The notes under the pieces: model-generated
Seen by the model: only the letters and a program-made list of their open reading frames with translations
Database searches by the model: none
What the model was told of the DNA's origin: nothing
Shown here: one piece after another, positions 26,259 to 34,574 of the stretch
Layout: each line of letters starts with the position of its first letter
How positions within the stretch are numbered: position 1 is the stretch's first letter
From: Pseudomonadota bacterium
Lineage (GTDB): Bacteria > Desulfobacterota > Desulfarculia > Desulfarculales > Desulfarculaceae
Reading direction: 5' to 3'
Assembly: GCA_018819925.1 (NCBI GenBank)
Contig: JAHJPG010000032.1
Coordinates: forward strand, 1 to 36,668
Length of the DNA: 36,668 bases
Position numbers and translations under genes: made by a program

Positions 26259-26489
26259 CTAGTCCCGGTCCAATGTGGAAGATGAATCAGACGGAGGCGC
26301 GGCCATGCCGTCCTTGGCGAAGAGCACCTCGCCCACCACCTTGTCCGCCGCGTCGGCCGCGTCCAGGAGCGTCTCGATCTTTTCGATCATCTCCAGGCGC
26401 AGCTCCTCGCCGGCGTTGTTAAAGGCGTCGGCCCAGCCGCCGGACTCCAGGAATTCCTTGAATTGAGCTAGATCGTTGGTCTTGAGCAT
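26259..26489 (-). CDS. Small acidic hypothetical protein
   Basis: This 76-residue protein is predicted mostly helical and acidic (FKEFLESGGWADAFNNAGEELRLEMIEKIETLLDAADAADKVVGEVL). It has a Ser/Asp-rich tail and no known domain that I recognise. Codon use is like the neighbours and the frame is intact. No strong ribosome-binding site is visible before the ATG at 26489. It lies downstream of the SAM hydrolase gene on the same strand, 48 bases away, and could be part of that unit. It is possible but less likely that it is not expressed. Confidence 0.55.
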   Translation of the reverse strand: MLKTNDLAQFKEFLESGGWADAFNNAGEELRLEMIEKIETLLDAADAADKVVGEVLFAKDGMAAPPSDSSSTLDRD

Positions 26490-26537
26490 GGGGCGAGTAT
26501 AGGGCGCGAAAACGGGGGTGTCAACGGAACCGGCTCC

Positions 26538-27341
26538 TCAACCCGCCTCCACCCTCACCTCCAAGCCCCGCTCGTTGCCCGGTTTAAGGCCCAGGCGATC
26601 CAGCAGGCTGCCCTGGTTCACGGCCACCTCCAGGCGGCCCTGGGAGTTGAATAGTGCCAAATGCATGCCCGGCGGGTGCTCTCCATAGGCCTTGGACAGC
26701 CCCTCCACCGCCCCGCCGGCCATGCGGACCAAGGCGGGTCGGCCGGCCAGGAAGGCCTCCACTTCCGTGCGGGATAGGTTGGTCATCAAATTGCCGAAGC
26801 GGTCGGCCGTGAGCACCTGACCCACCAGGGCATCTCCTTCCATGCGGGGTAGTGGCCATTCCAGGCGCACCGGATCGCTCACCAGGGGCCCCAGGCTGGC
26901 CGGGTCGCGGCCTCCGGCCAGAGCCGCCGCCACCGGAGCGAAGATGTCCCGGCCGTGGAAGGTGGCCGACAGGGGCTCGCGGAACAAGGACTCGTCGGTG
27001 ATCTCATAGGCCCGGGCCTGGGGATCGGCCAGGTAGACCGGGGTGAATATGCCGTTGTCCGGCCCCACCCAGAGGCAACCGGCTCCGTCCACCGCCAGGG
27101 GCCGCCGTCCGGCGCCCACCCCGGGGTCCACCACGGCCAGATGCACCGTGCCCGGCGGGAACACGCCGATGGCCTGCTCCAAGACCAGGGTTCCGGCAAA
27201 AACGTCCTGGGGGGCCAGGGAGTGCTCCAGGTCCACCAGATTGGCCTCCGGGCATAGGCCCAGGATCACCCCCTTCATGAGTCCAACATAGGGTCCGGGG
27301 CCGAAATCGCTTGTCAGGGTGATGATGCTCCGATGCTTCAT
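26538..27341 (-). CDS. SAM hydroxide adenosyltransferase (DUF62, SAM hydrolase family)
   Basis: The 267-residue protein belongs to the fluorinase/chlorinase-related DUF62 family, whose common bacterial members hydrolyse S-adenosylmethionine to adenosine and methionine. Family motifs are LTSDFGPGPYVGLMKG near residues 9-24 (Asp for the ribose), VVDPGVGAGRRPLAV, PDNGIFTP, and FHGRDIFAPVAAAL with the key His. The C-terminal beta-barrel domain includes DRFGNLMTNL. The Arg and His typical of hydrolases rather than halogenases appear to be present. It starts three bases after the sirtuin stop and is surely co-transcribed with it. SAM and NAD turnover may be linked in this pair, but that is conjecture. 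Confidence 0.9.
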   Translation of the reverse strand: MKHRSIITLTSDFGPGPYVGLMKGVILGLCPEANLVDLEHSLAPQDVFAGTLVLEQAIGVFPPGTVHLAVVDPGVGAGRRPLAVDGAGCLWVGPDNGIFTPVYLADPQARAYEITDESLFREPLSATFHGRDIFAPVAAALAGGRDPASLGPLVSDPVRLEWPLPRMEGDALVGQVLTADRFGNLMTNLSRTEVEAFLAGRPALVRMAGGAVEGLSKAYGEHPPGMHLALFNSQGRLEVAVNQGSLLDRLGLKPGNERGLEVRVEAG

Positions 27342-27344
27342 GGC

Positions 27345-28070
27345 TCAGTCCACCAGTTGGGGTAAAATCTCGCCGGCCTTGCCCATGAGCGACACGTCCA
27401 CCTCCCGGCTGTTGGGGGTGGGCTCCAGGTTCACTTCGATGACAAAAGCCCCGGCCTGCTTGGCCACCGAGGCCAGGCCCGCCGCCGGCTGCACCACCGC
27501 GCTGGTGCCCACCACCAGCATCGCCTGGCAACCCGCCGCCGCCCGCCAGGCCCGGTCCAGGATGGCGCTGTCCAGGGATTCGCCGAACCACACCACGTGG
27601 GGCCTGAGCAGGCCGCCGCACTGGCGGCAGGCCGGCCGGGCTGGCAGGCCGAGCCCCCGCTCTTCATATAGGGCCCCGCAGACGGTGCAGCGCACCATCC
27701 ACAGATTGCCGTGGACTTCCAGGAGATTTCGGCTGCCGGCCAGGCGGTGCAGGCCGTCCACGTTCTGGGTGAGCAGGGTGAAGTCCCCTACCCGTTGCTC
27801 CAGGGCGGCCAGGGCCAAATGGGCCGGGTTGGGGGCGCAACCCGCGATGAGCCTGCGGCGCCAGTTGTACCAGCGCCAAACCAGCTCCGGGTCCCGGGCA
27901 AAGGCCTGGGGGGTGGCCAGATCCTCGGGGCGGTGGTTTTCCCACAGGCCGCCCGGCCCGCGAAAGGTGGGCACCCCGGACTCGGCGGATATGCCCGCCC
28001 CGGTGAGCACCGCCACTTTTCCGGCCAGGGCCAGGCGCTGGGCCGCGATTTGTAGAGGAGTTGGGCTCAT
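27345..28070 (-). CDS. cobB: NAD-dependent protein deacylase, sirtuin (CobB-like)
   Basis: Sir2 family enzymes remove acyl groups from lysines using NAD. The 241-residue protein has GAGISAESGVPTFRG at 24-38, TQNVDGLH at 101-108, catalytic H120, and a zinc site C128-C131-C148-C151. Y68 and R71 in WRWYNWRRR match the Tyr-xx-Arg pair that lets class III sirtuins accept succinyl and glutaryl lysines. This matters here because the nicotinate route could produce glutaryl-CoA. The start ATG at 28070 with GGAAGG upstream is chosen over a longer open frame, because family homology begins there. It is followed at once by the SAM hydrolase gene. Confidence 0.93.
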   Translation of the reverse strand: MSPTPLQIAAQRLALAGKVAVLTGAGISAESGVPTFRGPGGLWENHRPEDLATPQAFARDPELVWRWYNWRRRLIAGCAPNPAHLALAALEQRVGDFTLLTQNVDGLHRLAGSRNLLEVHGNLWMVRCTVCGALYEERGLGLPARPACRQCGGLLRPHVVWFGESLDSAILDRAWRAAAGCQAMLVVGTSAVVQPAAGLASVAKQAGAFVIEVNLEPTPNSREVDVSLMGKAGEILPQLVD

Positions 28071-28121
28071 GCTTCCTTCCTCGGCCAAAATAGGCGGCTT
28101 GCGGGCCTGTGTCAATCGCCG

Positions 28122-28159
28122 GGCAAAACAAGGGCGCCCTCCCTGGATGGGGGGCGCCC
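28122..28159 (-). terminator. Terminator-like hairpin downstream of the FmdB gene
   Basis: On the minus strand GGGCGCC (28159-28153) pairs with GGCGCCC (28138-28132), with additional G-C pairs inside, followed by a TTGTTTTG tail. It lies 30 bases after the FmdB stop and before the sirtuin gene, so it probably separates the two transcripts. Confidence 0.7.
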
Positions 28160-28189
28160 AAAATAAGCTGGTTTGCGGGGCTGCCGGGG

Positions 28190-28486
28190 CTAGCTTTTGT
28201 CGGCCTTGGGAGTGGCGGCCTTGGTCTCTTTTTTTGCCGGAGTGTCGCTCTTGGGCGCGCTGTCGCTGCCGGCGGAGCTGTCGCTGGGGGCCGCGGTGGA
28301 GGAGTTTTTGCCCTTGTAGTCGGTGACGTACCAACCGCCCCCTTTCAGGTGAAAAGAGTTCAGGCTAATGATTTTCTTTAGCTTTCCACCGCAGTGAGGG
28401 CATTTCTTCAGGGGTGGATCACTGACCTTTTGCAAGGCCTCGCTAATCTGGTTGCATTTACAGCACTCGTATTCATAAAACGGCAT
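28190..28486 (-). CDS. FmdB family zinc-ribbon protein
   Basis: This 98-residue protein starts with MPFYEYECCKCN and has the second knuckle CPHCGG, the classic FmdB zinc ribbon with CxxC pairs. FmdB proteins are called regulators because of proximity to formamidase genes in Methylophilus, but most are of unknown role. The tail (about 62-98) is low-complexity Ser, Ala, Asp and Lys, probably disordered. The ATG at 28486 lies seven bases after GAGGAG and is preferred over a TTG six bases upstream. It stands alone, bounded downstream by a hairpin. Confidence 0.9.
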   Translation of the reverse strand: MPFYEYECCKCNQISEALQKVSDPPLKKCPHCGGKLKKIISLNSFHLKGGGWYVTDYKGKNSSTAAPSDSSAGSDSAPKSDTPAKKETKAATPKADKS

Positions 28487-28516
28487 GGCCAAACTCCTCT
28501 GACTGATCTCGCCGCG

Positions 28517-29050
28517 CTAGCAGTGGCCCTCGGGGCTGAGGGCGGCTGCGAAATTCTCGTAACAAGCGAGCACCTGCTCCAAATGAGGCAGGCGAACTTT
28601 TTTGAGCACTTCGGCGCTCAAGCGGTGCACCCGTGCTTCCTCGTCTTGGCGCCGCTCGTGGTCCAGTTCAAAAAGCTGCACAAAGGTGGCGAATCGGACA
28701 ACATGCACCAACTCGTGCACCATCACGTAAGTGAGCATGGGCAGAAACAGTTCATCCGCCTTGTCCCTTTGCATGGCCTCCAGGAAATTGTGGTCCTGAA
28801 AGCAGATGCGCCAGAAGTCCCGGCCCCGCAATCGCCGGGTGTCAGCCTTGCGCAGGCGCAAAACCTGGGCCAGGGCCTCGGTTGACACCTCGGCCGGCTC
28901 AAGCTCGGCCAGGGTGCGCACCTCAAAGAGATGGCGGCGCCAAAAACCCTCGGACAAGCGAAAATAGTCGCTTACGCTGTCCTCGGCCACGCAAAGACCT
29001 TCGGCTAGCAGCCTCATTTCCTCATGGCCAAATATGGTCTGGGGGTGCAT
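28517..29050 (-). CDS. Putative zinc metallopeptidase-like protein with HELVH motif
   Basis: This 177-residue protein is not recognised as a named family. Residues 112-116 read HELVH inside YVMVHELVHVVRF, the HExxH zinc signature on an aliphatic helix. Glu or His residues 15-25 positions downstream (FELDHERRQDEEARVH) could be the third ligand. The N-terminal 100 residues are helical and there is no signal peptide, so it would act in the cytoplasm. A GGAGG ribosome-binding site lies six bases before the ATG. It is 24 bases upstream of FmdB on the same strand, so the two may be co-transcribed. Peptidase activity is an inference from one motif. Confidence 0.65.
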   Translation of the reverse strand: MHPQTIFGHEEMRLLAEGLCVAEDSVSDYFRLSEGFWRRHLFEVRTLAELEPAEVSTEALAQVLRLRKADTRRLRGRDFWRICFQDHNFLEAMQRDKADELFLPMLTYVMVHELVHVVRFATFVQLFELDHERRQDEEARVHRLSAEVLKKVRLPHLEQVLACYENFAAALSPEGHC

Positions 29051-29217
29051 TAGCGCCTCCGATGCTCACCGGGAAGAATATAGTCACACATTCCCAAGGG
29101 TGCAAGCCACTTTTTGCTTATTTTTTCCAAAGCCTTGCCAGGCATTGACAATACCCGCCCCCCCGAGGAAAATGAAACCAATATTTTCGTTATCCCGAGT
29201 CGGCATCGGACTAAATC

Positions 29218-31827
29218 ATGCGAACTAGGTTGTTTTTTGTTCTGATTATCATGGGCGCTTGCCTTGTTGGGGCCAACTCCGTCCCGGCCGCCGCCACGCC
29301 CAACACCCTACTGCCCGGCATCTACCAGCCCGGCGACGCCTCGGCCACGGCCCTGGTGGACCCCCAGCCCGACGGCTCCTGGTTGCTGCGCCTTTGGCAG
29401 GGCGGCGAGGCGGCTCATGGCGGCGGTTTCGCCTATATGGGCCGCCTGGTGGCCAGCCCCGGCGGCCGGCGCCTGGCCGGGGCATGGCAGGCCCTGCCCG
29501 GCTCCTGTTGCCCGGGACGCGGCCGCCAGGAGATCGAAGTGCTGGGGCCGGAGGCCTTCCGTTTCGTCCTGTTCGCTCCCACCCTGGACCGCGCCGCCTG
29601 GCCCGGCGACGCCAGGATAATCTTCCGCAGGGTGGCGGGACTGCCGCCCGTTGAACCCTTGAGCCGCCTGGCCGGTGGTTGGCGCATAACCTACTGGTAC
29701 ACCAATCTGCTGCCCAATGGCTCCCCCAGCGACCTGGTGCGGGGCAAGCTGAATTTTAGCCCTCAGGGAGGGGTTTTACAGGGCAAATGGGAGGGCATGC
29801 CCGGCATGGTGAGTCTTACACCCACCACCGGCGGAGCCCTCTTGGAGTACCGCGACCTTGAGGCTGGCTTCGAGTTTAGCGCCCAGTTGGCCGAGGAAGC
29901 CTCGGGTCTGAGCCTGGGGGGCGTATTCAACTCCACCCTGGGCCAGGGGCAACTGAACATGACCCGCCAGGGCCTGCCGGCTTCTCCGCCCGGGCCCCAG
30001 GTCAGCCGTGAAGGCAACCTGAGCGGGGTGTGGGTGGACACCCGCACGGGAAGCGATTTCTTTAAAATCACCGGCTCCGATGCCGGTTTTTCCTTCGTGG
30101 CTTACGGCGGCTCACTTAGCCAGCCCCGCTACCTTTCCGAGGGACGGGCCGCCACGGCCGGGCCCGAACGCCTCCAGGGCCAAGCCCAGGACCAGCCGGG
30201 CCAGTGCTGCGGCAATCAGGGCAGTTTCGAGTTCCGCTGCCTGAACCCCAACCGCATGGAGGTGACCGCCTATTGGTGGCCCAAGGGACAGGCCCGCCCC
30301 CCCCACTTGAAGCCCGAAACCTTCCTGTTGGAGCGTGTATCCCAACCACAGAGTTCCGCCGCCGCCACTCTTGCCGGATGGCCCCAGGTCATCCCGTCCC
30401 GCAGCGGCCTGCCCGGCGGCCCCACCGGCGCGGTGGAGGTGAGTTTCAACCCCGGCCAAGGGACCGCAGGGCCCCGAACTCTGTTCTCCCAGGGTGGTTA
30501 CGGCCACCGCCTGGAGTTGTACCTGGACCCCGAGGGGTACTTGTGCGCCCTCATGGACACCGCGCAGGGGTCCCTGGTGCTGCGCTCGGCCTCCACCGTG
30601 GGTCTGGACCGCGAGCACGTCGCCTGGCTGGTCTGGGAGGCTGGAGGCCACGCCCGTTTGTTCTTGGACGGCGGCGAGGTGGCCGCCGTGGCCATGCCCG
30701 AGCCTTGGGCCGGCTCCGGCGCGCCCTACCTGGTGGGAGGCAGCCGCTGGCCGGGGCGTTTGTTCCTGGGTTCAATCAGCGAGGTGCGTCTGTGGCCCCA
30801 GGCCGAAGACCCCTCCGCCCCCACCCCGCCGGGCCTAACCATCACCCCGGGCGCGGCCCAGCCGGCCAGTGAGCCCGCCGCCCGCCCCCAGGCCCCGGCC
30901 ACTCAAACCCTAGTGCGCCTGTGGCACCCGGGCCTGCTGCGCCACGCCTATGCCGTGGACCCCCAGGGCGTGAGTTCTTGGGAGGAGCAGGGTTACCATT
31001 TGGAGGGCCCCGTAGCCCGCCTCTGGACCAAACCCGTCACCGGCAGCCGCCCCCTGTGGGGCTACCTGCACCAGCAGGCCGGCTACTTCCTAATCAGCGA
31101 AAGCACCACCCCGCCCCCTGGTTGCCGGCCCCTGGGACTCATGGGCTACGCGCCCGAGGAAAGCGGACCGGGCCGGGTGGAGCTGTGGGGGCTGGAGGCC
31201 CAGTTCCCCGAGCCCCTGCGCGGCGGGGTCTCCCTGGACCGCCTGTACACCACCAACCCCAAGACCGTGGACCAGGCCCGCCAGGATGGCTACGCCAATC
31301 CCCGCCGCCTGGCCTACGCCCTGCCCGCCAAGGGAGCCCGTTTTACCACTCCCCTGCTCTACGACTGGGCCGGTTTCTGGCGGGGCGACGGCTGGGGCCG
31401 CTTTTTCCTGGCCCGCCGGGGGGACGAGCTGTTCATGTTCTGGTACTACGCCAACCTGGAGGGCCCCAAGTTCCACGGCCGCTACCGCCTAAGCCCGGAC
31501 GGCAAGACCGCCGAGGGCGTGGCCGTGGGCCAGTCTGGCCCCAAGGCCCGCTACTACCACCACAAGTTGGTGTTCGACACCACATCGCCTGCGGGCCCCC
31601 GGGTGCGGCTCACCGCCTGGCGCCTGGCCGCGCCCCTGGATGACGGCCGTCTGGTGGTGTTTAAAAAGTCTCGCCCCATTGTGAGCGAGTTGATAAAGTC
31701 CGGCCAAAAATCTCCCGAGCAGGAGCAGGCCATCTTGGACAACCTGGCAGGTTCTTCCTCCCCCGAGGAGCAGTACCGGCAGGCCGTGAACCAGGCCCGG
31801 AGCCAGGGCCGCCTAGTGGAGCGTTGA
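29218..31827 (+). CDS. Large secreted protein with LamG-like and DUF5648-like domains
   Basis: This 869-residue protein begins with a Sec signal peptide (MRTRLFFVLIIMGACLVGAN, cleavage near PAAA). Residues about 30-370 hold three similar beta-rich repeats with the pattern of a sugar- or small-ligand-binding fold (SDGSWLLRLWQGG-like openings, GRLSG-like turns). Residues about 400-545 resemble a LamG/concanavalin jelly roll (RTLFSQGGYGHRLELYLDPEG, ARLFLDGGEVAAV, GSISEVRLWP). Residues about 565-700 carry two units like DUF5648 (LVRLWHPGLLRHAYAV, LDRLYTTNPKTVDQA). A final beta domain follows. No catalytic motif is seen. No clear ribosome-binding site precedes the ATG. It is likely a surface or exported binding protein. 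Confidence 0.75.
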   Translation: MRTRLFFVLIIMGACLVGANSVPAAATPNTLLPGIYQPGDASATALVDPQPDGSWLLRLWQGGEAAHGGGFAYMGRLVASPGGRRLAGAWQALPGSCCPGRGRQEIEVLGPEAFRFVLFAPTLDRAAWPGDARIIFRRVAGLPPVEPLSRLAGGWRITYWYTNLLPNGSPSDLVRGKLNFSPQGGVLQGKWEGMPGMVSLTPTTGGALLEYRDLEAGFEFSAQLAEEASGLSLGGVFNSTLGQGQLNMTRQGLPASPPGPQVSREGNLSGVWVDTRTGSDFFKITGSDAGFSFVAYGGSLSQPRYLSEGRAATAGPERLQGQAQDQPGQCCGNQGSFEFRCLNPNRMEVTAYWWPKGQARPPHLKPETFLLERVSQPQSSAAATLAGWPQVIPSRSGLPGGPTGAVEVSFNPGQGTAGPRTLFSQGGYGHRLELYLDPEGYLCALMDTAQGSLVLRSASTVGLDREHVAWLVWEAGGHARLFLDGGEVAAVAMPEPWAGSGAPYLVGGSRWPGRLFLGSISEVRLWPQAEDPSAPTPPGLTITPGAAQPASEPAARPQAPATQTLVRLWHPGLLRHAYAVDPQGVSSWEEQGYHLEGPVARLWTKPVTGSRPLWGYLHQQAGYFLISESTTPPPGCRPLGLMGYAPEESGPGRVELWGLEAQFPEPLRGGVSLDRLYTTNPKTVDQARQDGYANPRRLAYALPAKGARFTTPLLYDWAGFWRGDGWGRFFLARRGDELFMFWYYANLEGPKFHGRYRLSPDGKTAEGVAVGQSGPKARYYHHKLVFDTTSPAGPRVRLTAWRLAAPLDDGRLVVFKKSRPIVSELIKSGQKSPEQEQAILDNLAGSSSPEEQYRQAVNQARSQGRLVER

Positions 31828-31835
31828 GGCGCATC

Positions 31836-32540
31836 ATGCAAACCAAAGAAGACCTACGCCAAGAGTTGAGCGCCCGCTGGCAAGAGCTGTGGCCCCAGGG
31901 AGTCAAGCCGGGCCGCCCCCCCATGTTCGATGGGGCCGGGCGGGCGGCGGAACGCCTGCGCCGCCTCAAGGAATACCGAATGGCCAGGGTGGTGGCCATC
32001 ACCCCGGAGCCCTGCCTGCTGCAGGCGCGCATCAACGCCCTCAACGACAACAAGAGTCTTTTGGCCACCACCCCCGGGCTCAAGCAAGGGCTGGTGCGAA
32101 TCACCCCGCCCGACGTGCCCCTGCCCCTGCGCAGCCGGGCCCTGCGGGGCTGGTCCCTGGCCGAGGCCGGGCACCAGGTGCGCCTGCCCACCTCGCGCCC
32201 AGGCAAGGCCGAGCTGCTTGTGGGGGCGGCCTTGGCCGTGGACCGGCGGGGCCGTATCCTGGGGGACGGACGGGGCCTGCTGGACCTTACCTGGGCCCTG
32301 CTCATACATTTGAAGGTAATCTCGGCCGAAACGCCGGTGGCGGTGCTGGTGCACGACTATCAGGTGATGGACGAGCTTCCCGATGAGCCCTGGGATCTTT
32401 GGGCCGACTTGGTGGTCACTCCCACCCGGTTGCTGCGCATGGCCGGAGTGCGGCGCCCCACGGCCCGCCTGGAGGACCTGCCGGGCCGGCTTGCCTCCCT
32501 GCCCGTGGTTCAGGCGGCCCTGGGCCAAGCTTTAGGTTAG
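31836..32540 (+). CDS. 5-formyltetrahydrofolate cyclo-ligase-like protein
   Basis: This 234-residue protein resembles the MTHFS/YgfA family, which converts 5-formyl-THF to 5,10-methenyl-THF with ATP. Visible are an N-terminal KEDLRQELSARWQEL segment, the middle KLNDNKSL-like and SRPGKAELLVGAALAVDRRGRILGDGRGLLDL region, and VAVLVHDYQVMDELP. These correspond to the substrate and ATP stretches of the distant (MTHFSD-like) branch rather than the short bacterial enzyme. ATG at 31836 with GAGG six bases upstream is chosen over a TTG at 31824. It begins nine bases after the secreted-protein gene. Its stop overlaps the stop of the convergent PilZ gene. Confidence 0.75.
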   Translation: MQTKEDLRQELSARWQELWPQGVKPGRPPMFDGAGRAAERLRRLKEYRMARVVAITPEPCLLQARINALNDNKSLLATTPGLKQGLVRITPPDVPLPLRSRALRGWSLAEAGHQVRLPTSRPGKAELLVGAALAVDRRGRILGDGRGLLDLTWALLIHLKVISAETPVAVLVHDYQVMDELPDEPWDLWADLVVTPTRLLRMAGVRRPTARLEDLPGRLASLPVVQAALGQALG

Positions 32541-32935
32541 CCCCCCTGGATATGCCGCCAGAATACAGACGCGTGCCTGTCTTGCTCAGGGAAGCAGAGT
32601 CCAACCCTGAAGGGCAGGCCTCGGTCTTGCATATCCCGGTTGAGCCAGCGCACCTCGGCCTGAATTTGCCTGGAATGACCGTTCTCCCCGGCAAGGCGAA
32701 GCTCAACGATATAGTCTTTGGGGGCCTCCAGACAGCGGTGAAGGTGAAAGCCGCCGCAGTCCAAATGGCTCAGGGCCAAACGGCAGCCCTTGGGGGACAG
32801 ATCGAGCACCTGGGCAGGGCAAGGCAGGGAGAACTGTTTTCCGGAAAAACCGTCGCGCACCACAAACTCTGCCGCCACGGCGGATTCTTGACGCGCCACC
32901 GCGCGGCGCTCACCGCAAAAAGGCCACAGCTTCAT
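32537..32935 (-). CDS. PilZ domain protein
   Basis: This 132-residue protein has the PilZ signature for cyclic di-GMP: the RxxxR arginines in ERRAVARQE near residues 9-17 and the DLSPKGCRL motif (D/NxSxxG) about 40 residues later. A six-strand barrel is expected. It is a single-domain protein, so it may act as an adaptor. The ATG at 32935 lies just after GAGGACTC, a fair ribosome-binding site; the open frame reaches 32989 but has none there. The stop overlaps the convergent folate gene. Divergent from glgA with a 163-base gap. Confidence 0.85.
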   Translation of the reverse strand: MKLWPFCGERRAVARQESAVAAEFVVRDGFSGKQFSLPCPAQVLDLSPKGCRLALSHLDCGGFHLHRCLEAPKDYIVELRLAGENGHSRQIQAEVRWLNRDMQDRGLPFRVGLCFPEQDRHASVFWRHIQGG

Positions 32936-33098
32936 GAGTCCTCGCAAAACCTTATGGGGACCCAGCTGCAGCCAACACATTATTATCAATAGCAGCCCAG
33001 GGACTAAAGATCAAGCTCCCCGGCGAGCTTAAAACTATCCCGGATTTTTTGTATGGTCGGCAAGCTGCGTGCCAAACCAAAAGGCGAGGAAGAACCAA

Positions 33099-34574
33099 GT
33101 GCCAGCCAATGAGCCCGCGGTAAGCAGGGTCCTTTTCATCACCCCGGAGCTAACCCCCCTGGCCAAGACCGGCGGCCTGGGCGACGTGGCCGGCGGACTG
33201 CCTCCGGCTCTAAAGGCCCTAGGTTTGGACGTGCGCTTGGTCATGCCTCTTTACGGCGACATTCAACGAGAGGCCCACGGCCTGCGTCCCGCCGGCCTGG
33301 AGGTGCGGGTGGTGGTGGCCGGGCAGATGAAGCCTTGCCAGGTGTGGCAGGGCCAGGTGGGGGGCTGCCCCGTATACTTGCTGGGTAATGACGAATATTT
33401 CAGCCGCCCCGGCTTGTACGGCCGCATGCACGGCGACTTTCCCGATAATTTGCAACGCTTCGTTTTCTTGTGCCGGGGGGCGGTTGAGCTGGCCCGGGCC
33501 CTCGACTGGCCCGCCCAGGTGGTGCACGCCCACGACTGGCAGACCGCCCTGTTGCCCGCCTATCTGGCCACCGCGCCCTTTGATTTGGGCCCCCTGGCCA
33601 CGGCGGCCAGCGTATTGACCATCCACAACCTGGCCTTCCAGGGCATCTACCCCCGCTATGACTTTCACCTCACCGGCCTTCCCTCCCATATGGATGACAT
33701 CGAGGGGGCTGAATACTGGGGCAACATCTCGCTGCTCAAGGCCGGACTGATGACCGCCGGGGCCATCACCACGGTGAGCCCCACCTACGCGGCCGAGATT
33801 CAAACCCCGGAGCTGGGCATGGGCATGGATGGCATCCTGCGCCGCCGCTCGGCGGATCTGCACGGCATCATCAATGGAGTGGACTACGCCCAGTGGTCGC
33901 CCGGCGCCGATGCCCTGTTGCCGGCCACCTACTCCGTCAATGACCTGGGCGGTAAAACCGCCTGCCGCCGGGCTTTGCTGGAGGCTTTCGCTCTGGACGA
34001 TTCCCAACCGGGCCGCCTGCTCATGGGCTTCATCGGACGGCTGACCCACCAAAAAGGGGTGAGCCTCATAGCCGAGGCGGGCGAGGCGCTGCTGGAGGGT
34101 GGAGCCAGCCTGGCTCTCTTGGGCACCGGCGACGCCGAGATGGAAGTCGCCCTGGGCCACCTGGCCGCCCGCCACCCCGGGCGGGTGGGGCTTAAGCTGA
34201 CCTTCAGCGAAAAGCTGGCCCACCTGCTGCAAGCGGGCAGCGACCTGATGCTCATGCCCAGCCGCTTCGAGCCCTGCGGCCTTAACCAGATGTACGCCTT
34301 GCGCTACGGCACCCCTCCCCTGGTGCACGCCACCGGCGGGCTCAAGGATACGGTGTCGCCCTTTGATCCGGCCAGCGGCCAGGGCACGGGCTTTGTGTTC
34401 AGCGAGTTCAGCCGGGAGGCTCTGCTGGAGCAGGCGCACAGGGCAGCCCAGGTCTTTGCCCAGCCCGTGCTATGGCAAAGGCTCGTGGCCAACGGCATGA
34501 CCCAGGACTTTTCCTGGACGGCCAGCGCCACGCGTTATCTGGAGCTTTACCAGGCCGTCGCCAAAAGGCGTTAG
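33099..34574 (+). CDS. glgA: Glycogen synthase GlgA
   Basis: GlgA adds glucose from ADP-glucose to the growing alpha-1,4-glucan. The roughly 491-residue GT5 enzyme has KTGGLGDVAGGLP near the N-terminus (the Lys binds ADP-glucose), HAHDWQTALLP, the GIINGVD and GFIGRLTHQKG stretches, and the C-terminal SRFEPCGLNQMYALRYG with THE-like GGLKDTV. GTG at 33099 is preferred, six bases after GAGGAAG; GTG at 33069 would add ten residues. Codon use is typical of the window. A decayed copy of its last 39 coding bases, including the stop, occurs at 35651-35689. No other glg genes lie in the window. Confidence 0.95.
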   Translation: MPANEPAVSRVLFITPELTPLAKTGGLGDVAGGLPPALKALGLDVRLVMPLYGDIQREAHGLRPAGLEVRVVVAGQMKPCQVWQGQVGGCPVYLLGNDEYFSRPGLYGRMHGDFPDNLQRFVFLCRGAVELARALDWPAQVVHAHDWQTALLPAYLATAPFDLGPLATAASVLTIHNLAFQGIYPRYDFHLTGLPSHMDDIEGAEYWGNISLLKAGLMTAGAITTVSPTYAAEIQTPELGMGMDGILRRRSADLHGIINGVDYAQWSPGADALLPATYSVNDLGGKTACRRALLEAFALDDSQPGRLLMGFIGRLTHQKGVSLIAEAGEALLEGGASLALLGTGDAEMEVALGHLAARHPGRVGLKLTFSEKLAHLLQAGSDLMLMPSRFEPCGLNQMYALRYGTPPLVHATGGLKDTVSPFDPASGQGTGFVFSEFSREALLEQAHRAAQVFAQPVLWQRLVANGMTQDFSWTASATRYLELYQAVAKRR

